The notes beneath the pieces are model-generated. The model had not been told where the DNA came from. It did no database searches and saw nothing but the letters and a program-made list of their open reading frames with translations. The translations under genes were made by a program, and so were the position numbers. From a virus, in the IMG/VR virus record IMGVR_UViG_3300030007_000025, positions 1 to 21,575 of that record: a stretch of 21,575 bases of DNA; one strand, given 5' to 3'. Positions 1 through 6,759 of the stretch are shown here, piece by piece. The stretch's first letter is position 1; each line of letters opens with the position of its first letter.

Positions 1-2
1 GG

Positions 3-161
3 CCGGTGACAGTTCTTGACCCGGCTACGTATCCGTGGTCTACACAGATTAACGTGGATCTTTCCTGCTATCGCAGCATGGAAGATCTGGCCGTATCAGA
101 AGTAACGGAATCGATTGGGCTCTGCTCAGCCGGATTCGCATCTTCCTGGAATACACAGTAA
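3..161 (+). CDS. C-terminal end of an upstream tail/connector gene (5' partial)
   Basis: An open frame runs in from the left edge and stops at the TAA at 159-161, giving 52 residues ending in SSWNTQ. The stop lies 15 bases before the sheath start, and the sheath ribosome site begins only a few bases after it, which fits one operon. I do not recognise the fragment. In contractile-tail phages the gene before the sheath is often a head-tail completion or tail terminator protein, so that role is possible from position alone. The visible part has no membrane segment or obvious motif. The other two forward frames are closed by stops within the first 20 bases, which supports this frame. Confidence 0.55.
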   Translation, partial: PVTVLDPATYPWSTQINVDLSCYRSMEDLAVSEVTESIGLCSAGFASSWNTQ

Positions 162-176
162 CCCGCAAGGAGAGCC

Positions 177-1775
177 ATGCCTACTAACGGACGCCCAGGT
201 GTTTTCTTTCAGGAGTCCTTCCAGCCGCTGGCAACCGGTGGCGGGGGCATTCCCGGGGAAGCGCTGCCCTGCTTCGCGGGTATTTATCCTGGCGGGCCTA
301 CTGCGCCGTGGCTCGTCACCTCGTGGAATCAGTTCCTGATCCAGTACGGGAGTTTCAGTACCCCCGCAACGAGTAATACGAACACGCCGTCCTGGGCTCT
401 TGGAATGAATGGCAGGTACCTTCTGCCCTTCGCCGTATACGAGTTCTTCCAGAATGGCGGGTCGCAGTGCATCGTCCTGTCCCTCGCGAACTCGGACGCC
501 ACGTCCGCATCCCTCCAGCTAGAAGACACCCCTGCAACAACGGATATTGTCACCGTCACGGCCAGTTCCCCAGGTGTCTGGGGGCAGAGTATTTTCGTTG
601 AAGTTGTCGCTGTTGCCGCCGGGTACTTCAACTTCAACGTGTACTTCGGTAACTCATCTCCGTCGAATCTGGTCGAGACATTCCCGTACGTGACGATGAA
701 TCCGCGGGACCCCAGCGGGCGTTTCATGGCTACGCTGATCAACTCTCCCATAGGCGGTTCACACTACGTCAGTGTCGCCGTGACCTTCCCGTCCGGCGGA
801 TACGTCGCCGGTACGACTGACCTGGCAGCGGCCTCCCCCACTCCGCTTACCGGTGCGTCAGACGGCTCAATCGTCCCGGTTATCGGGACTGTCATTCCTA
901 CCGCCCTGGATACCCTGCCTGACCAGGCAATGTACGTTAACGTCCCCGGTCTGTCCAGCACCTCCATCCTGGGCACTCTTGCTTCCTGGGCTGCCGGTCG
1001 CGGTGACACCATGATCGTCTGTGACGGGCCTACTCCGACGCTTCCCGAAACTAATGCAACGGTCTACACCAACTACGTCAACATGGTCACGGGCGGGTCT
1101 GCCCTGCCTGTATCCTCCTACATGGCTCTGTACGCCCCGTGGGTGCTCGTTCAGGACCCGTCTAGTACGGCGCAGGGTGCGGCCACTCTTCTCCCTCCTG
1201 GTGGCCTTGTGCTTGGCCAGTGGCAGCAGAACGACGTCGCATCCGGGACCGTCCAGACTCCTGCCGGTACCCAGGCTGTCCTGAATGTCGTGGACCTGGA
1301 GACGCGCTTCACCTCGACTCAGCTTAACGGGCTGAACAACTACAACATCAATGCGCTGAAGATCGTTCCTGGTGTAGGCTTCTGTATTTTCGGCGGGCGC
1401 ACGCTTGATGTCGGTTACCCGACTCGTTACATCGCGGTTCGCCGGATGCTGATCAAGCTGGAGCATGACTTCAACTGGCTGCTCCAGCCAGCCTTGTTTC
1501 AGCCGAATGACGCACAGCTATGGGCATGGGTTACCTCGACCCTGCAGAATTACCTGATGCAGCAGATGCAGGCGGGACAGCTTGGCGGAACTACCCCGTC
1601 CACGTCTTACCTGGTTACCTGCGATTCCACCAACAACACCCTGGCCACGGCTTCGGCAGGCATTATCACCGCCACGGTTGCCGTCTCTCTCCTGAGTCCT
1701 GCCGAGTTCATCAATATCACGATCTCGCAGTTCCAGGGTACCGGAACCACGACTGTCACTACGTCAACTTCCTGA
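177..1775 (+). CDS. Contractile tail sheath protein
   Basis: This 532-residue protein forms the outer contractile cylinder of the tail, polymerising around the tube and shortening on infection. The N-terminus reads RPGVFFQE, then a tryptophan/phenylalanine-rich stretch and an FFQNGGSQC segment, as in gp18-type sheaths. A SPGVWGQSI segment follows near residue 140. The diagnostic part is the C-terminal domain: INALKIVPGVGFCIFGGRTL near residues 391-411, then a YIAVRRML segment near 418-425 and a QPNDAQLWAWV segment. These match the 'inner-face' sheath domain that carries the inter-subunit handshake strands. About 60 residues rich in Thr and Ser follow as a tail. The start ATG has AAGGAGAG at 167-174. 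The tube gene follows after 11 bases. Length is ordinary for the family (roughly 370-660). Confidence 0.93.
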   Translation: MPTNGRPGVFFQESFQPLATGGGGIPGEALPCFAGIYPGGPTAPWLVTSWNQFLIQYGSFSTPATSNTNTPSWALGMNGRYLLPFAVYEFFQNGGSQCIVLSLANSDATSASLQLEDTPATTDIVTVTASSPGVWGQSIFVEVVAVAAGYFNFNVYFGNSSPSNLVETFPYVTMNPRDPSGRFMATLINSPIGGSHYVSVAVTFPSGGYVAGTTDLAAASPTPLTGASDGSIVPVIGTVIPTALDTLPDQAMYVNVPGLSSTSILGTLASWAAGRGDTMIVCDGPTPTLPETNATVYTNYVNMVTGGSALPVSSYMALYAPWVLVQDPSSTAQGAATLLPPGGLVLGQWQQNDVASGTVQTPAGTQAVLNVVDLETRFTSTQLNGLNNYNINALKIVPGVGFCIFGGRTLDVGYPTRYIAVRRMLIKLEHDFNWLLQPALFQPNDAQLWAWVTSTLQNYLMQQMQAGQLGGTTPSTSYLVTCDSTNNTLATASAGIITATVAVSLLSPAEFINITISQFQGTGTTTVTTSTS

Positions 1776-1786
1776 AGGCAGGAACA

Positions 1787-2380
1787 ATGGTTACACAGAA
1801 GACCTCGCTGTCAAGTCCGGCGACTGACCCGCTCAGGAATTTTAAGTTCCAGGTGATACTGACCCCCTTGAACGCCACCGGGGCGGGCGGCGGCGGTACT
1901 TCCATTACCCTCGGCTTCATGACCGTCCAGGGGCTTGCCGCGAACATCGACTCGATTCCCTACCGTGAGGGAAACATGAACACGGTGACCCAGCAGATGC
2001 CGGGCCAGACGTCGTTCAATCCGATTACCCTGTCCCATGGTGTCATCTGCGGGCAGACGGGGGGTCCGCTGGAAGTGAACATGCTACAGCAGATCTTCAC
2101 CGTCAATCAGGGTTCCGGTACCCAGGCTCCTGGCATGAACTTCCGCTACAAGGCAGATATCCAGGTTCTGGATCATCCGGTCACTACGCAAGATGCTCCT
2201 GTCAAGGCATGGTTCATAGTTCACAACGCGTGGACTACTGCCTTTGCCTGGGGCGACCTTGACGCGGGAGCGAACCAGACACTGGTCGCGCAGCTCTCTA
2301 TGGTCCATGAGGGCTTTGATGTTTCCTACGCGGCAGGTGTGGGCACATCTGCAGCTTCCGCACCGGACACACTTCAGTAA
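1787..2380 (+). CDS. Tail tube protein (T4 gp19-like)
   Basis: This 197-residue protein is the major subunit of the inner tube inside the sheath. It contains FKFQVILTP near the N-terminus, a short glycine insert, then TLGFMTVQGL and DSIPYREGNMN, the usual gp19-family order of a beta strand, a hydrophobic loop and a YREG turn. The C-terminal half, with VKAWFIVHNAWTTAFAWGDL and then a LSMVHEGFDV strand, also fits the family. The frame is open far upstream (to 1520) inside the sheath gene, but the ATG at 1787 is preferred because AAGGCAGGA lies just before it and the protein then has the usual tube length. Sheath followed directly by tube is the standard order. Confidence 0.9.
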   Translation: MVTQKTSLSSPATDPLRNFKFQVILTPLNATGAGGGGTSITLGFMTVQGLAANIDSIPYREGNMNTVTQQMPGQTSFNPITLSHGVICGQTGGPLEVNMLQQIFTVNQGSGTQAPGMNFRYKADIQVLDHPVTTQDAPVKAWFIVHNAWTTAFAWGDLDAGANQTLVAQLSMVHEGFDVSYAAGVGTSAASAPDTLQ

Positions 2381-2399
2381 GGATTACCAGTAGGATAAT
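2371..2399 (+). promoter_or_regulatory. Possible late promoter, copy 1
   Basis: ACTTCA (2371-2376), a 17-base spacer and GATAAT (2394-2399, five of six bases of the -10 consensus) straddle the end of the tube gene. An alternative -10, TAGGAT, lies at 2391-2396. The -35 box is poor by sigma-70 standards. The case rests mainly on the same arrangement recurring before the tape measure gene (3453-3481), with the same downstream sequence. Confidence 0.3.
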
Positions 2400-2429
2400 C
2401 TCGTAGCAACCCGGAACGTACACGGAGCA
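2400..2429 (+). repeat. Intergenic leader repeat, copy 1
   Basis: CTCGTAGCAAC (2400-2410) and ACACGGAGCA (2420-2429) recur at 3484-3494 and 3518-3527. In this copy the CGGAG serves as the ribosome site for the ATG at 2434. The stretch between the two conserved blocks is 9 bases here and 23 in the other copy, and is not conserved. Confidence 0.6.
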
Positions 2430-2433
2430 CAAT

Positions 2434-3297
2434 ATGGCACCAGAAGTGAAGACCGTTCGCGCGAATGAGCGTCCCAGTGATGCCAACGCCGCCGCCGCTG
2501 CGGCTATGTCAGCCGCTATTGCGAAGTACCCCGATGCTCCGGTGTCGTTGCCTGACCTGGTCACCCTGCCCGGTGGCCTGGTAAATGGTGATGAGATAAT
2601 TTCCACGGCCCAGGTCAGGGAACTTAACGGGATGGCCGAGGAAGCCCTGTCCCGTGCTTCCCTTCCGGACCCGCGTACCGGTGTGGTAAATTCTTTCCAC
2701 TACCTGAATACCCTGGTAACTCAGGGGACGGTCAAGGTCGGGGAGGCTGACCCCAAGGAGACTAAAAAGCTCCTGGGCAAACTACTTATAGGGGACCGGG
2801 ACGCTATTCTCATGGGAATCCGGATCATCACCTACGGCAAGGACCTGGAAATCCCGCAGTGGGAGTGCCCGTCCTGCGGTGAGCTTTCCGACCTGACGAT
2901 TGACCTTACTGAAGATGTCAGTACCAAGACCCTGAAGAGTCCTGATGAGGCTGCATTCGAGGTCGAGCTGAACCGTGGCAAGGTGGCGGCTGTACGTCTT
3001 CCTAACGGGGAAGACCAACTGGCAATAGGGGAGAATCCTAAGGCCACTACTGCCGAACGAAACACCATTTTGCTCCAACGCTGTATCTCCACCATCACCT
3101 CGCCTGACGGTCACATTCAGTCAATGGCTGGCTTCCCGTCTCTGGCCCGCGAGATGTCCATACCAGACCGGCGTAAGGTTCTGAGAGAGGTAGCTGAGCG
3201 CCAGCCAGGACCGGAGTTCAACGACATTAAACTGACTCACGCGGCGTGCGGTAATGAGGTGACCCTCGCACTGGGGATCGCGGACTTGTTTCTCTAG
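2434..3297 (+). CDS. T4 gp26-like tail assembly chaperone/baseplate protein with zinc ribbon
   Basis: This 287-residue protein sits between tube and tape measure, where phages keep their tail assembly chaperone. The core resembles the T4_baseplate (gp26/gp51) family: KKLLGKLLIGDRDAILMGIR, then CPSC (Cys145 and Cys148), a basic-acidic strand region with VRLPNG, a helical DRRKVLREV segment and a second metal-ligand pair His269/Cys272 in HAACGNEV. C-x2-C with H-x2-C suggests a structural zinc ribbon. The first ~45 residues are alanine-rich and low in complexity. The ribosome site is CGGAG at 2422-2426. The gene ends in TTTCTCTAG, and the next short ORF is open in the +1/-2 frame across this end, so a longer fused product is possible. 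Assigning it a chaperone rather than a baseplate role is inference from position. Confidence 0.65.
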   Translation: MAPEVKTVRANERPSDANAAAAAAMSAAIAKYPDAPVSLPDLVTLPGGLVNGDEIISTAQVRELNGMAEEALSRASLPDPRTGVVNSFHYLNTLVTQGTVKVGEADPKETKKLLGKLLIGDRDAILMGIRIITYGKDLEIPQWECPSCGELSDLTIDLTEDVSTKTLKSPDEAAFEVELNRGKVAAVRLPNGEDQLAIGENPKATTAERNTILLQRCISTITSPDGHIQSMAGFPSLAREMSIPDRRKVLREVAERQPGPEFNDIKLTHAACGNEVTLALGIADLFL

Positions 3298-3316
3298 GGA
3301 GATAAGCCTCGACCGG
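3263..3316 (+). other. Candidate programmed frameshift zone
   Basis: The frame of the following short ORF is open from 3263, after a TGA at 3260, and overlaps the last 35 bases of the zinc-ribbon gene. Two possible slip sites lie inside. One is TTT C at 3289-3292, where a Phe tRNA could move +1 onto TTC two codons before the stop. The other is GGGG at 3273-3276, usable for a -2 shift. Both give the same downstream frame. A +1 shift at TTTC would yield a product of about 351 residues. GGGAGA just after the stop is too far (about 14 bases) from the ATG at 3317 to be a convincing ribosome site. Confidence 0.4.
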
Positions 3317-3490
3317 ATGTACTACGAGTACGGCCTGATTACCATCGCCTTTCCGGCGTGGACTCCTGAGGACATGGGCAGGATGACCCGGCAGCAGCGG
3401 AAGTACTGGTCGGAGTTCTCCCTGGCCCGGCACGAGCAAAAGAATCTGGTAAACTTAGGGAGAACGAACATTCGGAATAATAGCTCGTAG
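3317..3490 (+). CDS. Short tail assembly ORF, possible frameshift extension
   Basis: This 57-codon ORF starts at the ATG at 3317 and ends at TAG 3488-3490. It begins MYYEYGLITIAFPAWTPEDM and continues with MTRQQRKYWSEFSL, a helical, basic-aromatic segment. Its placement after a gp26-like protein and before the tape measure matches the second half of tail assembly chaperones. It also matches the small DUF6760-type ORF found at this point in actinobacterial contractile injection clusters, which is a resemblance from memory. No good ribosome site precedes the ATG. Translation by frameshift from the upstream gene (frame open from 3263) is therefore at least as likely as independent initiation. 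Confidence 0.55.
   Translation: MYYEYGLITIAFPAWTPEDMGRMTRQQRKYWSEFSLARHEQKNLVNLGRTNIRNNSS
3453..3481 (+). promoter_or_regulatory. Possible late promoter, copy 2
   Basis: ACTTAG (3453-3458), a 17-base spacer and AATAAT (3476-3481) lie at the end of the short assembly ORF and ahead of the tape measure gene. The geometry equals that of copy 1 at 2371-2399, and both lead into CTCGTAGCAAC. The -35 box is weak, so the call depends on the repetition. Confidence 0.3.
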
Positions 3491-3527
3491 CAACATTAGA
3501 TCATCCCGTCTAGGACAACACGGAGCA
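3484..3527 (+). repeat. Intergenic leader repeat, copy 2
   Basis: CTCGTAGCAAC (3484-3494) and ACACGGAGCA (3518-3527) match copy 1 at 2400-2429. Here CGGAG is not followed by a start codon at ribosome-site spacing; the tape measure uses a separate ACGGAG at 3555-3560. The conserved CGGAG block in this copy is therefore not acting as the ribosome site, which hints at another role or a duplicated leader. Confidence 0.6.
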
Positions 3528-3567
3528 ACGGGCTCTTTCAGTGGTACCTATGTAACGGAGCCTGGTA

Positions 3568-6500
3568 ATGCCCGCGAATGATGATTACAATGCGACGATG
3601 GGTGTGGCAGGAAACCCAGGCAGCTCGCAGGTCATAGGCGCGAATTCTCTCCAGCAGGCAATTGACAAGTTTGACTCTGCCGTTACCAAGCTGTCCGGCC
3701 TGTATGACACGGCAGCGAAGTCGGCCGGGAGTATCACGCCGGGCGGGATCACCTCAAAGACGGGCGGACCCCAGTCATCTAACAGCCAAGGATGGGTGAG
3801 TCAGCTCGGCTCGCGCTTCTCTTCCCTCAAGAACGGATTCGGTGGCCAGCAGCCGAACCAGTCCGGGCAATCCACGACTAATGCGTGGGGCGTCACCACG
3901 CAGAATACGGGAATGCAGCCTGCCGCGAGCGGGCAGGGTTCCGGTCAGGGATACACCGGGCTGCTCCCTACCATGTTCGGCCAGATCGGGGGCAAGCCTT
4001 CCGCTGCTGCGGCGTACGTTACTGCGCGAACAGGGGGAGGTACAGGAGGGGGTGCGCCTAGCAATGGCGGGAGTGCCAGCAGCGGTCCCCCGACCATCGG
4101 CGGCACGCTCGCGACGGCTGCAGGTGCGGCTGCCATAGCGTCGACAGCTTACGGACTGAACCAGTACAGCAAGCAGGTTCAGCTTTCCGGCTTTGTGACG
4201 CAGAACGCCATGTGGCTTCCGGCTGGCGCAGGAGCCGGGGCTAACGTCCAGAACCGGATTGGTCAGGCTGCGCTGGCCAACAAGCCACTGGCCATGAACC
4301 AGAGTGACCAGCTCGCCTCGCAGTCGATTATCAGCGGCATGTACGGGACGGCTTCAGGTTACGGTAATGCGCAGTCGAATCAGCTTCAGTCCGGCGCTAA
4401 TGCGGCCGGGTACGCCATGGGCCAGGGTGCCGCAGCCGGTGCCCAGTTCGCTGCAAACCTGTACTCTCCTACATCTTCAATGGCCTTTTACAATATGGGC
4501 CTGGGGAACACTGCTCCCGGTATCAGGGGCTCATCTGCCACCCGGTCAATGCCAGTCGTCGCCCAGGGACTTATCAGCCGACTAGGCGGGACTGGCGGCA
4601 AGAACCTGTCCACCAACATTTCCGAGGCAGGTGCCGGGTACGGTACCCTGCTGGCACTATCGGGGGGAGACCCCAACCAGGCCGCGAATCTGCAGACCAT
4701 GCTGCTGGCCACGCAGAAGCTGGACGTCGGTAACAAGGCTACGGGAGGAAAGGGCCTTAGTACGACTCAGCAGACAGCTTTGTGGAATGCATCAGCGGGT
4801 CAGGGCAGCACCGCCGGGTCCAAGAAGCAGACTGTATCCAGCGCTGATGCCGAGCTGGCCAAGTACGGAATCAACACCTCAGACCAGCAACGTATCAATA
4901 ACGCCAGCAGTCAGCAGATGAACCAGACTGCCAACACGGCCCAGTCCTTCAATGACGGGCTGACTGCCTCGACTGCCATCATTGGTGACTTCAATGCGGC
5001 TGTGACCAAGTTCTTGAACATACCAGGGGTTAAGCAGATCACCGGTATACACGGCGGCATCGCTGCCTCCTTGGCTAACGTTCCAGGCGGGGCTGCGCTC
5101 ATGGGTACCGTAGGCACAGCCGTGGGTATCGGGAAGGATATCGCTAGCCTCTTTTCGGCAGGCGGACGTCTTCCCGGCTACGGTGGCGGGGATGTAAATC
5201 CTGCTCTGCTTGAGTCTGGGGAGACGGTCGTATCCAAGGAACACTCGAAGAAACTGGCGGGAGTGTTTAAGGCAGTAGGCGTGCCCGGTTATTCATCAGG
5301 CGGCGCAATTGCAGCCGATGCTCAAAAGTACGTTGGCCACAAGTATGTCTACGGCGGCCCGTCTAATCCCAAAAATGGCTGGGACTGCAGCTCCTTTGTT
5401 GACTACGTTGTCGGACATGATGAAAAGATGAGTATTCCTGGCGGGAGTTGGGCCAGCACCACCAGCAAGGGAGCAATACACGGCCCGGCCACCGGAGACT
5501 GGGCATCCTGGGGCGGTACCAAGGTCATTGGAACAGACGCCAGCAAGTCTCTCAGCGGAGACATTGTGTTGTGGCCAAGTCACGTCGGAATTTCTCTTGG
5601 CGGAAACAAGATGGTGTCCGCGTATGACACTGCGTCAGGTACAATTGATACTTCTATAACCAGCGGTGGTCCTGGTGGGGAGAGTTTCCAGATTCGCAGG
5701 CTGACTGGTGCGTCACCTGGTACTTCAGGCAGCACTAGTACAGCAGCCAGTACTGTATCAGGATCTCCCGGTGGTAATCCAGGTGCGGCTACCGGCTCAG
5801 CGGCTACCGGTGGAACGCTTGGACTCAGCCCTGGATCTTACGGCTCATCAACTGAGCTGGCTAACATCCAGGGGGCACTCGGAGGCGGTAGTGGTGGTGG
5901 CAGCACACTCAGTTCGAGTTCCGCTTCTTCGAGCGGTGGTTCAGGTGGCTCTGGTGGAGGTTCTGGAGGTGGCTCTGGAGGTGGCTCAGGTGCCGGGGGA
6001 CCATTGACTGATCCAGGCGGATCGCGTGCATCCTTTGCCAAGGCCCTGCTGAAGGCCATTGGTGCTCCTCTTTCAGCCGGAAATATCAAGGCAGTTACTA
6101 GCTGGGAAACCATTGAAGGTGGCGGCTTCGGTAATCAGGCCGCCAACAACCCGATGAACCTCAACCCCGGCAAGGCTAACTGGCCTGGCCACAATGCGGA
6201 CGGAGCGTGGGCCTTTCCGACCCTGGCTGACGGCCTCAAATACACCGCCCAGTATCTTGGCATGTCTAACTATTCTGGCATACTAAGTGCGCTGAAGGCC
6301 GACACGAAGGGCTCTGGTATTTCCGTAATCAATGCCATCATGGACAGCCCCTGGGCACAGAGCCACTACGGTCACGACGCTCACAGTTTTCCCGGCTATG
6401 CCGGTGGTACCGTAGGTGCGGCTGGCGGGCTCACCTGGGTTGGCGAGCGCGGTCCTGAGCTTATGGACATGGCCCCTGGTACCAGGGTGGCTACTAACGC

Positions 6501-6759
6501 GGCGTCGAAGTCTGCGGCCAAGGGGACTGCCCAGACTCCCTGGACTGCACAGCTTGCGAACATTACTGCGGGCGGTAACCGGACGGGCGCTAGTCAGGGA
6601 CAGCCTATGACCATCAACTTCGGGGACATCAACATTGGCGGTACCTCTGCCGGTGCCAGTGCTCCCGCTGCTCAGAACGCCCGCGAATTCGTTCGTGAGG
6701 TTCGCCAGTTGCTACAAAAAGAGGATCTCTTTAGCAACATCGCTGGTGGCGTGAAATGA
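3568..6759 (+). CDS. Tail tape measure protein with NlpC/P60 and lysozyme-like domains
   Basis: This 1063-residue protein is the largest of the tail core and lies directly after the assembly ORFs, the usual tape measure position. The N-terminal ~570 residues are rich in Gly, Ser, Ala, Gln and Asn, with hydrophobic stretches near 179-195 and 503-535. An NlpC/P60-like peptidase domain spans about 578-700, with the YVYGG motif, nucleophile Cys607 in DCSSFV and His672 in SHVGI. A Gly/Ser linker (about 772-811) leads to a second domain (about 813-950) with a SWETIEGGG motif (Glu847, Glu850) and a NPMNL motif, reminiscent of muramidase/glucosaminidase-type phage domains. The C-terminus has GGLTWVGERGPELM, a signature seen at tape measure ends. 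The ribosome site is ACGGAG at 3555-3560. It shares a 4-base ATGA overlap with the next gene. The hydrolase domains presumably open peptidoglycan during DNA entry. Confidence 0.88.
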   Translation: MPANDDYNATMGVAGNPGSSQVIGANSLQQAIDKFDSAVTKLSGLYDTAAKSAGSITPGGITSKTGGPQSSNSQGWVSQLGSRFSSLKNGFGGQQPNQSGQSTTNAWGVTTQNTGMQPAASGQGSGQGYTGLLPTMFGQIGGKPSAAAAYVTARTGGGTGGGAPSNGGSASSGPPTIGGTLATAAGAAAIASTAYGLNQYSKQVQLSGFVTQNAMWLPAGAGAGANVQNRIGQAALANKPLAMNQSDQLASQSIISGMYGTASGYGNAQSNQLQSGANAAGYAMGQGAAAGAQFAANLYSPTSSMAFYNMGLGNTAPGIRGSSATRSMPVVAQGLISRLGGTGGKNLSTNISEAGAGYGTLLALSGGDPNQAANLQTMLLATQKLDVGNKATGGKGLSTTQQTALWNASAGQGSTAGSKKQTVSSADAELAKYGINTSDQQRINNASSQQMNQTANTAQSFNDGLTASTAIIGDFNAAVTKFLNIPGVKQITGIHGGIAASLANVPGGAALMGTVGTAVGIGKDIASLFSAGGRLPGYGGGDVNPALLESGETVVSKEHSKKLAGVFKAVGVPGYSSGGAIAADAQKYVGHKYVYGGPSNPKNGWDCSSFVDYVVGHDEKMSIPGGSWASTTSKGAIHGPATGDWASWGGTKVIGTDASKSLSGDIVLWPSHVGISLGGNKMVSAYDTASGTIDTSITSGGPGGESFQIRRLTGASPGTSGSTSTAASTVSGSPGGNPGAATGSAATGGTLGLSPGSYGSSTELANIQGALGGGSGGGSTLSSSSASSSGGSGGSGGGSGGGSGGGSGAGGPLTDPGGSRASFAKALLKAIGAPLSAGNIKAVTSWETIEGGGFGNQAANNPMNLNPGKANWPGHNADGAWAFPTLADGLKYTAQYLGMSNYSGILSALKADTKGSGISVINAIMDSPWAQSHYGHDAHSFPGYAGGTVGAAGGLTWVGERGPELMDMAPGTRVATNAASKSAAKGTAQTPWTAQLANITAGGNRTGASQGQPMTINFGDINIGGTSAGASAPAAQNAREFVREVRQLLQKEDLFSNIAGGVK
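5931..5995 (+). repeat. Tandem Gly/Ser-coding repeat
   Basis: Imperfect tandem copies of a 12-base unit, GGTGGCTCTGGA and variants, code for a GGGS-type linker between the two enzymatic domains of the tape measure protein. The array is preceded by a serine run. Such short perfect units can expand or contract by slippage. Confidence 0.75.

Noticed and set aside
1520-1786. Upstream extension of the tail tube gene
   Set aside because: The frame is open, but the translation is non-homologous, overlaps the sheath C-terminus and lacks a ribosome site; ATG 1787 has one.
3550-3555. Start-stop mini ORF ATGTAA just before the tape measure
   Set aside because: There is no ribosome site at proper spacing and chance occurrence is likely.
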